From Saccharothrix ecbatanensis (GTDB lineage Bacteria; Actinomycetota; Actinomycetes; Mycobacteriales; Pseudonocardiaceae), in the NCBI RefSeq assembly GCF_014205015.1, contig NZ_JACHMO010000001.1, positions 5,580,001-5,644,000 of the forward strand: a DNA stretch of 64,000 nucleotides, given 5' to 3'. A program made the position numbers and the translations under genes. Below are positions 60,154-64,000 of this stretch, one piece after another. Position 1 is the stretch's first letter, and the number at the start of each line of letters is the position of its first letter. The notes beneath the pieces were generated by a model. That model was not told where the DNA came from. It did no database searches and saw only the letters and a program-made list of their open reading frames with translations.

Positions 60154-60195
60154 CCGTCCTCCTCGACGCACTCGCCGGTTTCCGACCCGGCTTCA

Positions 60196-60209
60196 TGAGA
60201 GCGCTCTCA
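60196..60209. promoter_or_regulatory. CebR-like operator of the uptake operon
   Basis: TGAGAGCGCTCTCA is a perfect 14-bp palindrome 43 bp before the binding-protein start. It differs from the Streptomyces CebR box (TGGGAGCGCTCCCA) at one base per half-site. The related sequence before the LacI gene (53988-54001) supports control by that protein. Confidence 0.8.
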
Positions 60210-60362
60210 CAGTCGTGAGTGACGGTGTGCGCTGTCAACCCGGGAAGTACCGGTCGACACCGTTCCGCAACATTCTGAAGCGCTCTTGTGCGCCGAACGT
60301 GACCGCTGCGCTTACAACGCGTGAGCGGTCGTGGTTGCCCGGAAAAGGGCTGGAGGAGGCCG

Positions 60363-60389
60363 GATGGCCCGGCCCTCGCCCGGGCCATC
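60363..60389. terminator. Hairpin in the gap downstream of the exporter operon
   Basis: Perfect 10-bp arms GATGGCCCGG (60363-60372) and CCGGGCCATC (60380-60389), 7-nt loop, between the binding-protein promoter and the stop of the FtsX-type permease. Confidence 0.7.
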
Positions 60390-60473
60390 CCGCACCCTGT
60401 TAGAGGGGGTTCAGGCCCGGACGTGACGCGTGCTCGCAAGAAATTCTGTGACCCGCGTCGCACTGGGCAGACC

Positions 60474-60531
60474 CCGGTGGCCCGTTCCTACCCCAAGTGG
60501 AACAGGCCACCGAAGAAGAACGGGCCACCGG
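60474..60531. terminator. Long-loop hairpin after the FtsX-type permease gene
   Basis: Perfect 14-bp arms CCGGTGGCCCGTTC (60474-60487) and GAACGGGCCACCGG (60518-60531) with a 30-nt loop that itself contains a smaller stem. It begins 6 bp past the permease stop. Confidence 0.65.
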
Positions 60532-60537
60532 CGTCCT

Positions 60538-63048
60538 TCACGCCTCGGCCATCCCCGCGACGACCGAGGTCCGGGCGGCACGCCGGGCGGGCAGCGCCGC
60601 CGCCACGACGGCCGCGACGACGGCGCCGGCGAGCATCACGCCGATCTGCCCGAACGGCACGACCAGGTCGACCGCGATGGTGTCCGTGGTCAACGCCTGC
60701 GTGAGCACCCAGCCGAAGCCGATGCCGAGCAGCAGGCCGATCGACGCGCCCATCAACGCCATCAGCACCGACTCGATCACCAGCATCAGTCGCAGCTGAC
60801 CGCGGGTCAGACCGAGCGCCCGCAGCAACGCGGACTCGCGCGTCCGCTCCAGCACCGACAGCGTCAGCGTGTTGGCGATGCCGAACAACGCGATCAGCAC
60901 GGCCAGCCCGATCAGCGCCCAGATGAACGCCAGCACCTGGTTGAGCTGCTGGTTCAGCTGCTCCTTCGTCTCCGCGGCGCTGTCCAGCAGGGCCAGCGGC
61001 GACGGGTCGGTGACCCGTTCCACCGCCGCGCGCCCGTTCGTGACACCGTCCTTGAGCTTCACCAGGATGCTCTCGTAGCCCTCGGCGGCCTCCGGGAAGC
61101 GCCGCGACGTCTCCATCGTCATGATGCCGTCGGACAGCCGCTGCCCTTCGATCACCGCGACGACCTTCAGCTGCTGCGCGTCGCCCTTGCCCGTCTGGAT
61201 CGTCAAGACGGAGCCGACCGACACGTTGCCGCGCTCGACGTAGTCGGCGTTCACCGCCACCGTGCCGTCGACCAGGTCGGCGAGCGACCCGCTGGTGACC
61301 TTCGGCCGGAACAGGTCGCCGATCGCGTCACGCGGGATGCCGGTGAAGTACTCGCGCTCGCCGAAGACCCTGGTGGTCGGCGCGACCTTCGCCACCTCCG
61401 GCACGGCGGCCAGCTGCGTGGCCAGCTCCTCGGGCAGCGACCGGTCGTAGACCGAGGACGTCACCGTGTAGTCGGCGGGCATCCGCTCGTCGATCTGGGC
61501 GTTGGCGGTCTCCTTGGCGCTGTTCGCGACCACGGTCACCAGCGCCACGATCGTCACGCCGATCATCAGCGCGGCCGTCGTCGCGGCGGTGCGCTTGGGG
61601 TTGCGGCCGGCGTTGGCCGAGGCGAGCTTGGCGGGCACGCCGAACAACGCCCGGGGCAGCGCGCCGAGCACCCGGTTGACCGGGCCGACCAGCAGCGGGC
61701 CGAGCACCAGCACCGCGGCCAGCAGCGCCATCGTGCCGGAGCCGCTGACCAGCATGGCCGTTTCCTCGTCGTCCGCGCTCATGCCGAACACGATCGCGCC
61801 GATGCCGATCACCGCGAACAGCACGGCGGTCAGCACGCGGACGACGCCGGTGCGGGCGACCTCCTCGCCGCTGTCGGGCTGGCTGCGCAGCGCGGCCACC
61901 GGCGCGACCCTCGTCGCCTTGCGGGCCGGCAGCACCGCGGCGAGCACGGTCACCAGCGTGCCGACGGCGAACGCGGCGACCACCGTCGTCGCCGACACCG
62001 GCAGGTAGACCTCACCCTCGCCCGCGCCACCGAACGAGAAGATCACCCGTTGCAGCAACGCGGACACGCCGATCCCGCCGAACAAACCGATCACCGACGC
62101 GGTCAGGCCCATCACCAGCGCCTCGGCGAGCACGCCGCGGAACACCTGGGCGCGGCTCGCGCCGACGCAGCGCATCAGGGCCAGCTCGCGGGTGCGCTGG
62201 GCGACCAGGATGGTGAACGTGTTGTAGATGACCATGGCCGCGACGACGAGCGCGATCAGCGCGAACGCCAGCAGCAGCGTGGTGAACTCGCCGGCCTGGG
62301 ACTCGACCCGGGCCAGCGCCTCCTTCGTCAGCTCCTCGCCGCTCTGGATCGTGAAACCCTTGTCGCCGATGGCTTTGCGGACGTTGTCCACGACCTGCTG
62401 CTGGGTGAACCCGGCCGCGGCGGTGGCGACCACCTGGTACGGCGGGCGTTCCGGCTGCAACGCCTGGAACGCCTCAGGCGTGAGTCCGACGTGGTCGTAG
62501 CCGGACAGCGACATCGTGTTCGTGCCCTGCTGGTACGTGCCGACGAGCGTGTACGTGTGCCGCGTGTCGTCCTTGCCGAGCAACACGACCGGCTGGCCGA
62601 TGGTGAGCTTGGCGGTGGCGGCGGTGCGCTTGTCGACCGCGATCTCGTCGGCCGACGTCGGGTAACGCCCGTCCTTCAGGTCGAACTCGCGCAGCTTTTC
62701 GTTGGAGGCGAGGGAAACGGCCCACGCGGGCTTGGCCTTGCCGTTGGACGTGAGCACCGGGACGGGCTGGGCGTCACGCGCGTCGGCGCCCGCCACTCCC
62801 GGCGCCTGCCGGATCGCCGCCAGCGTTTCGGGGCCGATACCGTCCACACCGGACGATTCGCCGGACGCGGTGACCGCGACGTCGACGTTCCTCGTGCCCT
62901 TGGCGAGTTCGTCCTGCAGGCTCGCGTTCATGGCGTCGCCCAGGACGAGCGTGCCGGTCACGAAGGCGACGCCGAGGGCGATCGCCACCGAGGACAGCAC
63001 GAGCCGCGCGGTGCGGGCACGGAGACCCGCGATGATCGTGCGCAGCAT
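60538..63048 (-). CDS. FtsX/MacB-type ABC transporter permease
   Basis: 836 residues. Two FtsX-like cores, each with a periplasmic domain, give eight or more transmembrane segments, first near the N-terminus (RLVLSSVAIALGVAFVTGTLVLG). The blocks LALMRCVGASRAQVFRGVLAEA and ALLRALGLTRGQLRLMLVIES are the coupling helices that touch the ATPase. Such proteins export lipids, lipoproteins or peptides by mechanotransmission. The ATPase gene is 4 bp upstream. Substrate unknown. Confidence 0.92.
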   Translation of the reverse strand: MLRTIIAGLRARTARLVLSSVAIALGVAFVTGTLVLGDAMNASLQDELAKGTRNVDVAVTASGESSGVDGIGPETLAAIRQAPGVAGADARDAQPVPVLTSNGKAKPAWAVSLASNEKLREFDLKDGRYPTSADEIAVDKRTAATAKLTIGQPVVLLGKDDTRHTYTLVGTYQQGTNTMSLSGYDHVGLTPEAFQALQPERPPYQVVATAAAGFTQQQVVDNVRKAIGDKGFTIQSGEELTKEALARVESQAGEFTTLLLAFALIALVVAAMVIYNTFTILVAQRTRELALMRCVGASRAQVFRGVLAEALVMGLTASVIGLFGGIGVSALLQRVIFSFGGAGEGEVYLPVSATTVVAAFAVGTLVTVLAAVLPARKATRVAPVAALRSQPDSGEEVARTGVVRVLTAVLFAVIGIGAIVFGMSADDEETAMLVSGSGTMALLAAVLVLGPLLVGPVNRVLGALPRALFGVPAKLASANAGRNPKRTAATTAALMIGVTIVALVTVVANSAKETANAQIDERMPADYTVTSSVYDRSLPEELATQLAAVPEVAKVAPTTRVFGEREYFTGIPRDAIGDLFRPKVTSGSLADLVDGTVAVNADYVERGNVSVGSVLTIQTGKGDAQQLKVVAVIEGQRLSDGIMTMETSRRFPEAAEGYESILVKLKDGVTNGRAAVERVTDPSPLALLDSAAETKEQLNQQLNQVLAFIWALIGLAVLIALFGIANTLTLSVLERTRESALLRALGLTRGQLRLMLVIESVLMALMGASIGLLLGIGFGWVLTQALTTDTIAVDLVVPFGQIGVMLAGAVVAAVVAAALPARRAARTSVVAGMAEA

Positions 63049-63052
63049 CAGG

Positions 63053-63805
63053 TCACGCCCCCAGGTGCTTGAGCGCGGACAGCACGGAGTCGGTGGTCGG
63101 GCTGTCGATCTCGCCGGCCGGGCGGCCGTCGGCGAGCAGCACCACGCGGTCGGCGTAGGAGGCGGCCACGGGGTCGTGCGTCACCATGATCACCGTCTGG
63201 CCGAGCTTGCGCACCGACATGCGCAGGAAGTCCAGCACCTCGGCGCCGGAGCGTGAGTCGAGGTTGCCGGTGGGCTCGTCGGCGAACACCACGTCCGGGC
63301 GTGCGACGAGGGCGCGGGCGCAGGCCACGCGCTGCTGCTGGCCGCCGGAGAGCTCGCTGGGCTTGTGCTTGAGGCGGTCGCGCAGGCCGAGCACGTCCAC
63401 GATCGTGTCGAACCACTCGCGGTCGGGCTTGCGGCCGGCGAGTTCGAGGCCGAGCAGGATGTTCGCCTCGGCGGAGAGGGTGGGCAGGAGGTTGAACGCC
63501 TGGAAGACGAACCCGACCCGGTCGCGGCGGAGCTTGGTCAGCTCCTTGTCGCCGAGGGTGGTGATCTCGGTGCCGCCGACGTGCACCTTGCCGCCGTCGA
63601 CGTTGTCCAGCCCGGCGAGGCAGTGCATCAGCGTGGACTTGCCGGACCCGGACGGGCCCATGATGGCCGTGAACCGGCCCGCCGAGAAGGCGACGCTGAC
63701 CCCGTCCAGCGCCCGGACGGCGGTGTCGCCCTTGCCGTACACCTTCACCAGGTTCTCGGCGGCTACAGCGGTGCGGGTCCCGACGTCGGACACCAGTGCG
63801 GACAT
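63053..63805 (-). CDS. LolD/MacB-type ABC transporter ATPase
   Basis: 250 residues. Walker A MGPSGSGKSTLMHCLAGLD, signature LSGGQQQRVACARALVARPD, Walker B VVFADEPTGNLD and the H-loop VIMVTHDPVA are all intact. It energises the adjacent permease. In the upstream gap, TTCCC and GGGAA half-sites (AGCTTCCC at 63820, GGGGAAAGCT at 63835) form an imperfect palindrome that could be an operator. Confidence 0.94.
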   Translation of the reverse strand: MSALVSDVGTRTAVAAENLVKVYGKGDTAVRALDGVSVAFSAGRFTAIMGPSGSGKSTLMHCLAGLDNVDGGKVHVGGTEITTLGDKELTKLRRDRVGFVFQAFNLLPTLSAEANILLGLELAGRKPDREWFDTIVDVLGLRDRLKHKPSELSGGQQQRVACARALVARPDVVFADEPTGNLDSRSGAEVLDFLRMSVRKLGQTVIMVTHDPVAASYADRVVLLADGRPAGEIDSPTTDSVLSALKHLGA

Positions 63806-63938
63806 GCTCCCTCATTCCCTAGCTTCCCTGACTTGGGGAAAGCTAAGCCCCGTCCGCGTCCCCGGTCGTCACGCCAACGGCGGAACCGCGCGTCAACCGC
63901 CGGTATGACACCCCTAGTCCCCCGGTCTGACCTTGCAC

Positions 63939-64000
63939 GCGAGTCGAACCCCCAGCGCCCGCGTGTCGAACCCCCAGACCCCGTGAGTCCTACGTTCGCG
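63939..64000. repeat. Third site of the composite intergenic repeat, cut by the window end
   Basis: GCGAGTCGAACCCCCAGCGC, then CGTGTCGAACCCCCAGACCC, then GTGAGTCCTACGTTC (63983-63997) repeats the order and nearly the exact sequence of 45598-45656. No gene is visible in the last 195 bp of the window besides this. Confidence 0.85.

Noticed and set aside
63939..63975. tRNA T-arm-like sequence (gagtcgaacc)
   Set aside because: No cloverleaf can be folded around it; it belongs to the intergenic repeat.

Overview
The window is chromosomal DNA of a high-GC actinomycete. Lsr2, a CsoR-type repressor, SigE-family sigma factor, GTG/TTG starts, many 1-8 bp start/stop overlaps and a CebR-like sugar regulon all point there. 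A Pseudonocardiales-type host (Saccharothrix/Lentzea/Actinosynnema-like) is my impression, not something proved by the sequence.

Positions 1-18471 are a nonribosomal peptide cluster in two divergent operons around a 298-bp control region (11458-11755). The leftward operon reads: MbtH-like protein, stand-alone adenylation (A) domain with an arginine-like specificity pocket, an MppP-type PLP arginine oxidase fused to a carrier domain, two acyl-CoA-dehydrogenase-like proteins, a PRMT-like methyltransferase, an ornithine/lysine N-hydroxylase, a PaiB-like flavin-barrel/A-domain fusion with a proline-like pocket, and (running off the left edge) an A-domain tail carrying a methyltransferase and the start of a carrier domain. 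The rightward operon reads: VioC/MppO-type Fe(II)/2-oxoglutarate hydroxylase, a serine-type A domain interrupted by an FkbM methyltransferase followed by carrier and thioesterase, and an A domain interrupted between A2 and A3 by a second type of methyltransferase. No condensation domain is visible. The parts suggest arginine modified while loaded on a carrier (oxidation, hydroxylation, guanidine methylation) and combined with serine- and proline-type units. The product is unknown.

Positions 18472-22949 are an accretion site. A 206-bp segment of an HTH antitoxin gene is duplicated (18514 and 22632). A 47-bp copy of the 3' half of a tRNA-Leu gene lies 1.5 kb from the intact tRNA and brackets an AbiE-like HTH/nucleotidyltransferase pair. 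A zeta-toxin-like kinase with a signal peptide and a short TIGR04222-like membrane protein lie between.

Positions 23037-45594 are mostly core metabolism: CsoR, Lsr2, fused aminodeoxychorismate synthase, a sigma/anti-sigma pair, a membrane phosphoesterase, a polyamine operon (ornithine decarboxylase, AdoMet decarboxylase, aminopropyltransferase), a DPP-IV-like peptidase, a nitroreductase, gcvT-glyA, small membrane proteins, and a beta-oxidation block (CoA transferase, acyl-CoA dehydrogenase, thiolase, multifunctional FadB with a shortened NAD domain).

Positions 45595-64000 hold intergenic palindromic repeats, a secreted phosphodiester glycosidase/phosphoesterase fusion, an AraC regulator with a perfect DasR-type core palindrome upstream, a DM13 protein, an ACT-GNAT protein, a LacI regulator with a cebEFG-bglC-like beta-glucoside uptake operon and matching operators, and a MacB/FtsX-type ABC exporter. 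One 15-bp sequence recurs eight times exactly in four intergenic places (31.6, 45.7, 46.4 and 64.0 kb).
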